DNA of 5,044 nucleotides, taken from assembly GCA_021815005.1 (NCBI GenBank), contig JAKAHL010000173.1, positions 1-5,044 on the forward strand. The letters run 5' to 3'. The position numbers and the translations under genes were made by a program. The DNA comes from Chloroflexota bacterium. Lineage in GTDB: Bacteria > Chloroflexota > Limnocylindria > Limnocylindrales > CSP1-4. Below are positions 1 through 4,796 of the stretch, piece by piece (position 1 is the first letter of the stretch; every line of letters begins with the position of its first letter). The notes under the pieces are model-generated. The model was not told where the DNA came from. It worked only from the letters and a program-made list of their open reading frames with translations, and made no database searches.

Positions 1-1
1 G

Positions 2-280
2 GGCGTCTGCGTCACCCGCGGGGCGGATGACGCCGCCCTCCTCCTGGACGATGTGTTCCGCCAGGTCCGCGCCGTGCCCGTCTCAGTCGCCGACACCGTC
101 GGGGCCGGAGACGCGTTCGCGGCGGGCCTCGCAGCCGGGGTGGCCGTGGGCTGGCCGATCGAGGCGATCCTCGACCTGTCGAGCCGTTTGGCCGGGCTCG
201 TGGCATCCCGGGTGGGCGCCATTCCCGATTGGGACATGCCCGAGCTGGGGCGCCTGCCCGGCGCGTCGGCCGCCGGGTGA
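2..280 (+). CDS. PfkB-family carbohydrate kinase, C-terminal part (5' end outside window)
   Basis: This is the last 92 residues of a ribokinase/fructokinase-type (PfkB) sugar kinase. These are cytoplasmic enzymes that transfer the ATP gamma-phosphate to a sugar hydroxyl. The reading frame is open from base 2 and stops at TGA 278-280. The key signature is ADTVGAGDAFAAG at visible residues 30-42, the PfkB C-terminal motif. In it GAGD forms the anion hole and its Asp (visible residue 37) is the catalytic base. An upstream VTRGADDAALL segment (visible residues 4-14) matches the usual strand and ATP-site loop before that motif. The substrate cannot be read from this fragment. The next gene is a beta-fructosidase-like glycosidase on the same strand, which makes fructose a sensible guess, but that is inference from context. 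Family assignment is firm; the N-terminal sugar-binding half is not visible. Confidence 0.9.
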   Translation, partial: GVCVTRGADDAALLLDDVFRQVRAVPVSVADTVGAGDAFAAGLAAGVAVGWPIEAILDLSSRLAGLVASRVGAIPDWDMPELGRLPGASAAG

Positions 281-322
281 CCGGTCGACCTGAACGCTGA
301 ACGCAGAAGGCTTCGCGGGATC

Positions 323-1288
323 ATGCTCGAGCTGGCCGACGATTGGGTGTGGGACTTCTGGGTCGCCGACACCGGCCGCGAGTGGCACCTCTTCTATCTC
401 CGCGCGCCGCGAGCGCTTCGCGACCCGGCACAGCGCCACGCTCACGCGACGATCGGTCACGCAGTCTCTGCCGACCTCCACGAGTGGACGGTGCTCGGCG
501 GCGCGCTCGCCCCCGGCCCTCGTGGTGCGTTCGACGAGACCGCGACCTGGACCGGCTCGATCGTCCGCGGCGACGACGGGGCGTGGCGGATGTTCTACAC
601 GGGCATGCGCAACCGTGGCGGCGCGTACATCCAGCGCATCGGGGTCGCCGCATCCGAGGACCTCGTGCACTGGCACAAGCACCCCGGCAACCCACTGGTC
701 GCCCCCGCGGCTCGCTGGTACGAGCGGTACGGCGACTCGTCCTGGCGGGAGGACGCCTGGAGGGATCCATGGGTGTTCCGTGACCCGGCCGGCGACGGGT
801 GGCACATGCTGGTGACCGCCCGCGCCAGGTCGGGGCCCGTCGACGACCGCGGTGTGATCGGCCACGCACGATCGATCGATCTCGAGCGGTGGGAGGTCAT
901 GCCCCCGCTCAGTGCCCCGGGGGCCGGGTTCGGCCACCTGGAGGTTCCGCAGATCGCGGTCGTCGATGGACGCCCGGTGCTCGTCTTCTCCTGCAAACGG
1001 GTCGAGCTCGGCGGTGCGCGCGCGGCGTCGGGCTCGGCAGGCGGCGTCTGGGCCGTCGCCGCAGACAGCGTCCTCGGACCGTTCGACACGGCTGCCGCGA
1101 CGCTGCTGGCAGAGGAGAGGTTGTACGCCGGGCGACTCGTCGCGGACAGGTCGGGGCAGCATCATCTCTTCGCCTTCCTCAATCGGGACGGCGCCGGACG
1201 CTTCGTCGGCGCCTTGAGCGATCCGATGCCGGTCGCATGGGACGGCAGGAGACTCGTGCCCCGGGACCTTGACCACGGGGCGAACTGA
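323..1288 (+). CDS. GH32-like glycoside hydrolase (beta-fructosidase type, clan GH-J), single-domain
   Basis: The 321-residue product looks like a five-bladed beta-propeller glycosidase of the GH32/GH68 (clan GH-J) type, acting on fructosyl bonds of sucrose or fructans. Visible elements in order: WVWDFW at 8-13 with candidate nucleophile D11; TIGHAVSADLHEW at 43-55; TWTGS at 75-79; FYTG at 91-94; WRDPWVFRD at 146-154, containing the RDP triad element (D148); and LEVPQI at 206-211 with candidate acid/base E207. There is no signal peptide or membrane segment, so a cytoplasmic enzyme is likely. It lacks the C-terminal beta-sandwich of ordinary GH32 invertases, which run to about 450-500 residues. 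The start at 323 places WVWDFW near the N-terminus; an AGAAGG box (305-310) lies 12 bases upstream, which is loose. It sits 42 bases after the PfkB kinase gene, probably in one operon. Exact substrate is unknown, and a GH43-like specificity remains possible. Confidence 0.85.
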   Translation: MLELADDWVWDFWVADTGREWHLFYLRAPRALRDPAQRHAHATIGHAVSADLHEWTVLGGALAPGPRGAFDETATWTGSIVRGDDGAWRMFYTGMRNRGGAYIQRIGVAASEDLVHWHKHPGNPLVAPAARWYERYGDSSWREDAWRDPWVFRDPAGDGWHMLVTARARSGPVDDRGVIGHARSIDLERWEVMPPLSAPGAGFGHLEVPQIAVVDGRPVLVFSCKRVELGGARAASGSAGGVWAVAADSVLGPFDTAAATLLAEERLYAGRLVADRSGQHHLFAFLNRDGAGRFVGALSDPMPVAWDGRRLVPRDLDHGAN

Positions 1289-1328
1289 CTCCGCTGGCTT
1301 GCCCGGTCGATTGCGGCGAGAGGAATGG

Positions 1329-1384
1329 TGTCAATGGCCATCTCAAAGTCCCCACCTGTGGCCATGAGAAGTCCCCACCCTCGG
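1329..1384. repeat. Left terminal inverted repeat of the IS21 element, with two internal repeat copies
   Basis: This end begins TGTCAATGGCC and contains two direct copies of a TGGCCAT...AAGTCCCCAC motif, at 1335-1355 (21 bp) and 1359-1378 (20 bp), followed by CCTCGG. The reverse complement of 3704-3760 aligns to it almost throughout. Differences are confined to two bases after TGTC, the three bases after the first TGGCCAT, the short spacer, and one extra base in the inner copy. Paired terminal repeats of this sort are the expected IstA binding sites in IS21-family elements. The inner edge lies 7 bases from the istB stop codon. Confidence 0.88.
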
Positions 1385-1391
1385 GAACCGC

Positions 1392-2171
1392 TCAGGGCAG
1401 TGCGGTAGGCCCACCTCCTCTCGCTCTCGCCTCCTTCATGCGGTAGGAGTCGCCGCTGGTGACGACCACCACGCTGTGGTGCAGGAGCCGATCAAGCAGC
1501 GCCACCGCGGTGGTGTGCTCGGGCAGGAAGCGACCCCAGGACTCGAACGGCCAGTGCGACGCGACGCCCAGGCTCCGTCGTTCGTAGGCGGCGGCCACGA
1601 AGCGGAAGAGGAGCTGGGCGCCGGTATCGTCGAGGGGCGCGAAGCCCAGGTCGTCGCAGATCACGAGATCGGCCCGCAGCAGGCTCTCGATGAGCCGGCC
1701 CACGCTGTTGTCGGCCAAGCCCCGGTAGAGCGCCTCGACGAGCGAGGCGGCGGCGAAGTAGCGCACCCGGAAGCCCGCCTCCACCGCGGCATGCCCGAGG
1801 GCGATCAGGCTGTGTGATTTCCCGGTACCTGCCGGTCCCACCAGGCAGAGGTTCTCCCGGGCCCGGATCCACTCGAGCGAGGCGAGGTAGTCGAAGGTGG
1901 CGCGGGGGATGGAGCTCTCGGCGACGCGGAACTCCTCGAGCGTCTTGCGCACGGGGAACTCCGCCGCCCGCAACCTCGCCCGGGCGTTCGATGCATCGCG
2001 CGCCCCGAGTTCGGCCTCGAGGAGCGTGCGCAGCAGGTCCTCGGGCGGCCAGCGCTGGGTCCGCGCCGTCACCAGCACCTCGGGCGCCAGCCGGCGCACG
2101 GCGGCCAGCTTGAGGCGGCGCAGGGCGGCCTCCAGATCGGGCGCCAGGGCCGGCGCGGCGGTGGCCGTCAT
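1392..2171 (-). CDS. istB: IstB, IS21-family AAA+ ATPase transposition helper
   Basis: The 259-residue IstB is the AAA+ ATPase that binds DNA, selects targets and stimulates the IstA transposase. Visible motifs are Walker A GPAGTGKS at 112-119, Walker B LVICDD at 169-174, and the IstB-typical SHWPFESWG at 205-213 followed by LLDRLLHHS at 225-233 and GDSYRMKEAR at 240-249. An N-terminal helical region (about 10-105) precedes the ATPase core, as is usual. The length is normal for the family. The ATG at 2171-2169 overlaps the istA stop (ATGA), which fixes the start and implies translational coupling. The same frame stays open far upstream inside istA, but that is a by-product of high GC; IstB homology begins near this ATG. 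No damage is seen. Confidence 0.95.
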   Translation of the reverse strand: MTATAAPALAPDLEAALRRLKLAAVRRLAPEVLVTARTQRWPPEDLLRTLLEAELGARDASNARARLRAAEFPVRKTLEEFRVAESSIPRATFDYLASLEWIRARENLCLVGPAGTGKSHSLIALGHAAVEAGFRVRYFAAASLVEALYRGLADNSVGRLIESLLRADLVICDDLGFAPLDDTGAQLLFRFVAAAYERRSLGVASHWPFESWGRFLPEHTTAVALLDRLLHHSVVVVTSGDSYRMKEARARGGGPTALP

Positions 2172-3616
2172 GGCGTTGGCTCCAGGGCATAGGCGGCGAG
2201 GGGGCGCACGGGCACCGCGGGGAGCGCGATGGCGAGCGGTGCGCCGGGCTCGGTCGGCCGGCTGACGCCCGATCCTGCGGCCAGGATCGCGCGCACGTCC
2301 TGCGCCCGGAAGCGCCGGTAGCGCAGGGCGCGCTCGAGGGCCGCCAGGAGCGGCTCGCGGCCATACGCGCGCTCGAGATCCGCGATCGCGCCGAGCTCGG
2401 TGGCCAGTCTGGGTGTCCCGGCGGCCGCTGCCTGGCGCAGGAACGCCTCGGCCAGCGGCCCCAGGGCGAGGAAGGCGAGCTCCTCGGGCGTGCGCGGACG
2501 CAGGGCTCGGCGGGGCGGCGTCGCAGAGCGCCCGTAGTGGGCGTCCTCGAGGGAGAGCTCGCCGGGGCCGACGAGGCGGTGCCGGGCGATCTCGGCCCCC
2601 CGCTGGCTGATGACGAGCTCGCCCCCACGGACGGCGAGGTCCACGCGCTGCCCGATGAAGGGACCCGGGACGCTGTAGCGGGCGGAGGCGAAGCGCACCG
2701 TGCGCAGCCGATCGACCGTGCGGACGGCCGTGGGCGCCGGTGCGGGACGGAGCGAGGGCAGCGGGCGCAGGACCGCACGCTCGGTGAGGAGGCGCGCGGC
2801 CGGCACCGCCGCGATCTCGCTGTGGACCTGTCCGTTGACCTCGGCGCACCAGGCCTGGGCCGCCGCGTTGGCCTCCTCGGTCGTCGACCAGCCGCCGGCC
2901 GGGACGAGGAGGTCGCGCTTGGCGTAGCCCACGAGGTGCTCGACCACTCCCTTCGATTCGGGATCGGCGGCCTCGCAGAAGTCGGGCCGGAAGCCATAGT
3001 GGGCGGCGAAGGCGACGTAGCCAGGTGCCGGCACGACCACGTTGGCCACCACCCCGCCCTTCAGGCAGCCCATCCGGTCGGCCAGCACGACGGCGGGCAC
3101 CCCGCCGATCGTCTCGAGGCACTCGGCGAGGAGACGCAGGGTGGTCGCCTGGCTCTCGTCGGCCGCGAACCGGACAAACCGGATCCGGCTCCAGGCGAGC
3201 ACCGCGCAGAAGACGTGGAGGCCGGCCTCGCTGCCCCAGTCGATGACGAGGTGCTCACCGGGCACCGGGGCCCAGGGTCGGTACACCCGGCGCGACGTCT
3301 TGTGGGCCGCCTTCGCCTCCGCCACCGCCCGGCGCAGATGGCGCGGCGACCCCGCATAGCCGGCCGCGCGGCAGAGGGGCAGCAGGCGCTTGGCGCTGAT
3401 CCGGCCGTCGGTCGTGCGCACCCGCTCGGTGATGAGCGGGAGATAGGGATCGGTCGATTTCGGGCGGGGCGCTCGCTCCTGCGGTGGCCGGCTCCTCCGC
3501 TCGACCACCCGGCGCACGGTCTTGTGCGTCGTCCCGCACAGGACCGCCGCGGCGCGGTATGAACCGAGCTCGGCATAGGCGGTGAGGATGTCCAACTGCT
3601 CCCTCGCTGACTTCAC
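2168..3616 (-). CDS. istA: IstA, IS21-family DDE transposase
   Basis: The 482-residue IstA catalyses cut and strand transfer of the element. An N-terminal helix-turn-helix (about residues 5-40, including GSYRAAAVLCGTTHKTVRRV) should bind the terminal repeats. The integrase-like catalytic core follows, with candidate DDE residues D126 (VIDWG), D180 (VLADRMG) and E226 (GVVEHLVGYAKRDL). A beta-barrel-like segment lies near 300-350 (VRFASARYSVPG), and a helical C-terminal region probably contacts IstB. Length is at the usual family size. The start is GTG at 3616-3614, preceded by GAGGGA (3630-3625) eight bases upstream, a good ribosome binding site. The gene overlaps istB by four bases. The core wording (ADRMGCLKGGVVANVVVP, ADPESKGVVE) is of a type I associate with actinobacterial IS21 elements. 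No frameshift or stop interrupts it. Confidence 0.95.
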   Translation of the reverse strand: MKSAREQLDILTAYAELGSYRAAAVLCGTTHKTVRRVVERRSRPPQERAPRPKSTDPYLPLITERVRTTDGRISAKRLLPLCRAAGYAGSPRHLRRAVAEAKAAHKTSRRVYRPWAPVPGEHLVIDWGSEAGLHVFCAVLAWSRIRFVRFAADESQATTLRLLAECLETIGGVPAVVLADRMGCLKGGVVANVVVPAPGYVAFAAHYGFRPDFCEAADPESKGVVEHLVGYAKRDLLVPAGGWSTTEEANAAAQAWCAEVNGQVHSEIAAVPAARLLTERAVLRPLPSLRPAPAPTAVRTVDRLRTVRFASARYSVPGPFIGQRVDLAVRGGELVISQRGAEIARHRLVGPGELSLEDAHYGRSATPPRRALRPRTPEELAFLALGPLAEAFLRQAAAAGTPRLATELGAIADLERAYGREPLLAALERALRYRRFRAQDVRAILAAGSGVSRPTEPGAPLAIALPAVPVRPLAAYALEPTP

Positions 3617-3624
3617 AATGGGCG

Positions 3625-3630
3625 TCCCTC
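3625..3630 (-). promoter_or_regulatory. Ribosome binding site of istA
   Basis: Read on the minus strand this is GAGGGA, separated by 8 bases from the GTG start at 3616. It supports that GTG as the istA start. Confidence 0.6.
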
Positions 3631-3666
3631 GGGGTTGGGGTGATGGGTCGGAACACCGTCATCGTC

Positions 3667-3680
3667 CAGCCCCGGGGCTG
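3667..3680. repeat. Perfect 14-bp palindrome between right IS end and istA
   Basis: CAGCCCCGGGGCTG reads the same on both strands. It lies between the inner edge of the right terminal repeat and the istA ribosome binding site, which is where an operator or attenuating hairpin for transposase expression could sit. A GC-only palindrome in GC-rich DNA can also arise by chance. I found no convincing -10/-35 pair beside it. Confidence 0.4.
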
Positions 3681-3703
3681 CGCCCGGTGGCTCGTCTGAT
3701 CAG

Positions 3704-3760
3704 CCGAGGGTGGGGACTTCTACATGGCCACCAGTGGGGACTTTCTCATGGCCACGGACA
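3704..3760. repeat. Right terminal inverted repeat of the IS21 element, with two internal repeat copies
   Basis: This is the inverted partner of 1329-1384. Reading inward on the minus strand it starts TGTCCGTGGCC and contains two direct copies of the TGGCCAT...AAGTCCCCAC motif, at 3754-3734 (21 bp) and 3730-3710 (21 bp), then CCTCGG. It is one base longer than the left end because the inner copy has GTAG where the left has GAG. The outer GACA (3757-3760) is repeated once more just outside (3761-3764), which leaves slight doubt about the exact edge. Confidence 0.88.
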
Positions 3761-4033
3761 GACAGGTGGTTGTCACTGGCCCCGCAGGTGGCGCCGACGA
3801 ACGTTGCGAGCACAGTGCGGACTGTCGGCAACTCATCCGCGCGTCTCCGGCGGAACTCGGCGCGGCGGCGCACGCTCGTCGTGTTCACGTCACGTGGAAT
3901 CTTGTCAAGCTGACCCCGCCGCGGACAGGGCCTGCGGCGAACACGGCCGGCAGCGGCGACTCGGCCGGCAGCGGCGACTCGGCCGGCAGCGGCGACACGG
4001 GTCGACTGCCGCAGCCCGCAGACCGCGGGATGC
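3761..4033. other. Stretch with no supported gene between IS element and next promoter
   Basis: No open frame here looks like a known protein, and frames on both strands have the irregular Arg/Pro/Gly-rich composition of non-coding high-GC DNA. It holds an 18-bp triplicated repeat (3944-3997). It also has an isolated TTGACA on the minus strand (3908-3903) without a -10 at proper distance, and a CACGTG box at 3891-3896. A 56-codon minus-strand frame opening at GTG 3888 and running to the IS edge (62 codons in all, ending inside the terminal repeat) could be a gene remnant, but it has no ribosome binding site or recognisable content. Confidence 0.5.
3944..3997. repeat. 18-bp direct tandem repeat, three copies
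   Basis: The unit CGGCCGGCAGCGGCGACT occurs at 3944-3961 and 3962-3979, and at 3980-3997 with its last base changed to A. The copies are otherwise identical, so the expansion is recent. As the unit is a multiple of three, every frame stays open; in one plus frame it would read AGSGDS repeated. It lies about 37 bases upstream of the TAGGCT promoter box, in DNA I consider non-coding. Confidence 0.95.
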
Positions 4034-4039
4034 TAGGCT
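4034..4039 (+). promoter_or_regulatory. -10 box TAGGCT of a probable leaderless promoter
   Basis: TAGGCT fits the TANNNT -10 consensus and is followed by six bases and then GTG at 4046. This spacing is typical of leaderless transcripts in actinobacteria and related high-GC groups, with transcription starting at the start codon itself. No good -35 hexamer is visible 16-18 bases upstream, which is common for such promoters. The similar TAGACT at 4764 supports a shared -10 preference. Confidence 0.5.
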
Positions 4040-4045
4040 CAGCCG

Positions 4046-4240
4046 GTGGATCGGCCCAGCCTGGATGCGCGGACGGGGCGACTGGCCCATGGCGTCCGTG
4101 CCGGGGGAGGCCCGGCCCTGGTGACCGCCGCCGCAGGTGATCCGGCACGCAGGGATCGTGCCGCGGTGGATCCCGCGGTGGGTGAACGGGCCGAGGGAGA
4201 TCCCGCCATGGCGGTACGTCCCGGGGCGACCCGGCCATGA
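4046..4240 (+). CDS. Small hypothetical ORF with 5-residue periodicity, upstream of nitroreductase-like gene
   Basis: This is a 64-codon frame that I do not recognise. Two things favour translation. Its GTG lies six bases after a TAGGCT box, as for a leaderless message. Its TGA (4238-4240) overlaps by ATGA the ATG of the next gene, a common sign of coupled translation. From about residue 27 it is built of five-residue steps: VTAAA, GDPAR, RDRAA, VDPAV, GERAE, GDPAM, AVRPG, ATRP. It is hydrophilic, rich in Asp/Arg/Pro/Ala, and has no membrane segment. The steps lack the central Leu/Phe of true pentapeptide-repeat proteins. It may be a small structural or disordered protein, a leader peptide coupling translation to the next gene, or merely an open frame through a DNA repeat in a 5' untranslated region. 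Confidence 0.4.
   Translation: MDRPSLDARTGRLAHGVRAGGGPALVTAAAGDPARRDRAAVDPAVGERAEGDPAMAVRPGATRP
4122..4236. repeat. Degenerate 15-bp tandem repeat (GATC-centred)
   Basis: Successive 15-base steps carry a GATC-like core at 4124 (GACC), 4139 (GATC), 4154 (GATC), 4169 (GATC), 4184 (GAAC), 4199 (GATC) and 4229 (GACC); the 4214 step has diverged to TACG. Flanks resemble GGNGATCCCGC. The exact 15-base register across seven or more steps is unlikely by chance. It lies inside the 64-codon ORF and ends directly before the nitroreductase-like start codon. Confidence 0.75.
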
Positions 4241-4602
4241 CCCACCCCGGCGGCACGGACCTCTCCCTGGGCAACGACCTGGTCTCGTGGGGACGCGCGG
4301 CCCGCCTTCAGACCCGGGGTCGGCGCACCGGTCGCCCACGGTCGGCCGTCGTCGGGTACGTCGATGCGTCGGACGGCTCGGTGCTGGTCGCGGCGGGAAG
4401 CCCCCAGACACATTGGGCGTTGAACCTGCTGGCGGATCCACGGTGTCACGTCGACATCGGATCGCGCTCCTTCGAGGCCGTCGCCGAGCTGCTCGGCGAC
4501 GCGGACCACGCGTGGGCGGTGCGCGAGCTGATCCTGCGGTACGGCACGCCATCCGAAGGGCTCGGCCACGGGCCATCGTTCCGGCTGCGGCCCGCGGGGT
4601 GA
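4237..4602 (+). CDS. Deazaflavin (F420)-dependent nitroreductase-like protein
   Basis: The 121-residue product resembles the small split-beta-barrel flavin/deazaflavin oxidoreductases (Ddn/Rv3547-like, FDOR families), which use reduced F420, or in relatives FMN, to reduce quinones, nitro compounds or other small substrates. Visible features are LQTRGRRTGRPR at 24-35, the family's basic turn near the cofactor phosphate; beta strands at about 36-53 (SAVVGYV, SVLVAAG); WALNLLADPRCHVDI at 60-74, matching the typical W-x-x-N-L-x-A-N/D-P block; and AWAVRELIL in the C-terminal helix (92-100). The N-terminus is short, and no membrane segment or signal peptide is seen. The ATG overlaps the preceding ORF's stop, and no clear Shine-Dalgarno precedes it, so coupled translation is plausible. 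Family placement is fairly confident; cofactor and substrate are unknown, and F420 use is only inferred from family. Confidence 0.8.
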   Translation: MTHPGGTDLSLGNDLVSWGRAARLQTRGRRTGRPRSAVVGYVDASDGSVLVAAGSPQTHWALNLLADPRCHVDIGSRSFEAVAELLGDADHAWAVRELILRYGTPSEGLGHGPSFRLRPAG

Positions 4603-4606
4603 AGCG

Positions 4607-4639
4607 CTCTCGCGCGCGCCGGGGACACGCGCGCGGGGG
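4607..4639 (+). terminator. Strong GC hairpin just after the nitroreductase-like gene
   Basis: Bases 4607-4618 can pair with 4628-4639 in a 12-bp stem (two G-U pairs, the core being CGCGCGCG on both arms) around a 9-base loop. It starts four bases after the TGA at 4600-4602. There is no downstream T-run, so it is not a textbook intrinsic terminator. Position and stem strength suggest transcript-end formation or 3' protection. Confidence 0.4.
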
Positions 4640-4641
4640 AC

Positions 4642-4691
4642 GCGCCGACCGGCATTCCGCGCCGACCGGCAATCCCCGCCGCCGGCAATCC
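4642..4691. repeat. 17-bp tandem repeat, two good copies and one degenerate
   Basis: GCGCCGACCGGCATTCC (4642-4658) is followed immediately by the same unit with one base changed (4659-4675), then by a 16-base degenerate version ending CCGGCAATCC (4676-4691). It lies between the nitroreductase-like gene's hairpin and the next promoter, in DNA with no supported gene. Confidence 0.85.
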
Positions 4692-4763
4692 CCGTCACCT
4701 GCGGCCCGGCCGGCCCGGAACGGACACGCGCGTCAGGATGGTTCCATCGGCGGCCCGCGCCGC

Positions 4764-4769
4764 TAGACT
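4764..4769 (+). promoter_or_regulatory. -10 box TAGACT upstream of the TTG-start ORF
   Basis: TAGACT fits TANNNT. Transcription would start near 4776, giving a short leader of about 20 bases before the TTG at 4797, enough for the GGGGAGG site. No clear -35 hexamer is seen. Confidence 0.5.
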
Positions 4770-4784
4770 GCGCGCATCACGGGC

Positions 4785-4791
4785 GGGGAGG
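4785..4791 (+). promoter_or_regulatory. Ribosome binding site GGGGAGG that fixes the TTG start
   Basis: GGGGAGG ends five bases before TTG 4797-4799. It is the best Shine-Dalgarno in the right half of the window, and it decides the start of an ORF that has no ATG or GTG nearby. Confidence 0.65.
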
Positions 4792-4796
4792 TCGCG

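Larger units (their letters stand above)
1329..3760 (-). mobile_element. Complete IS21-family insertion sequence (about 2.43 kb)
   Basis: The element carries istA and istB on the minus strand, overlapping by four bases, between long imperfect inverted repeats whose outer ends are TGTC (1329) and GACA (3760). The size and two-gene layout are normal for IS21. Both proteins keep their catalytic motifs and have no internal stops, so the element looks potentially active. It lies 40 bases downstream of the glycosidase stop codon, with its genes convergent to that operon. The flanks just outside (AGGAATGG on the left, GACAGGTG on the right) show no 4-8 bp target duplication. The boundaries come from matching the two ends and could shift by a few bases. 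Confidence 0.9.

Noticed and set aside
83..1276. A 397-codon minus-strand frame opposite the kinase and glycosidase
   Set aside because: It is the antisense shadow of two genes with strong motifs; its composition is irregular and no motif is recognisable.
1392..3122. A 576-codon minus-strand frame that would fuse about 317 residues to the front of IstB
   Set aside because: The added part overlaps istA in another frame, is Arg/Pro/Gly/Ala-rich without family resemblance, and IstB homology starts close to ATG 2171, which overlaps the istA stop as expected for IS21.
2537..3562. A 341-codon plus-strand frame opposite istA
   Set aside because: It is the complement of a well-supported transposase gene, with Gly/Arg/Ala/Asp-rich shadow composition.
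3700..3908. TTGACA on the minus strand followed by a short GTG-start frame running toward the IS edge
   Set aside because: The -35-like hexamer has no -10 at 16-18 bases, the frame has no ribosome binding site, and the last part is the IS terminal repeat itself. At best a remnant.
3582..4140. Plus-strand frames of 138-180 codons spanning the right IS end and the 18-bp repeat
   Set aside because: They cross the IS boundary, change composition along their length and include the repeat only because its unit is a multiple of three. No promoter, ribosome binding site or family resemblance supports them.
3944..4236. Possible CRISPR array from the 18-bp and 15-bp repeats
   Set aside because: The copies are directly adjacent, with no unique spacers of 25-40 bp, and no cas gene is present.
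4122..4236. Pentapeptide-repeat protein (A(D/N)LXX type)
   Set aside because: The five-residue steps lack the central Leu/Phe and the A(N/D) pattern that build the pentapeptide-repeat helix.
3905..4698. Long minus-strand frames over the repeat region and nitroreductase-like gene, with a five-residue pattern such as AGSPS, ARSPT, AGSTA
   Set aside because: The pattern is the complement of the 15-bp DNA repeat; the frames run antisense through a gene with family motifs, and I see no ribosome binding site.
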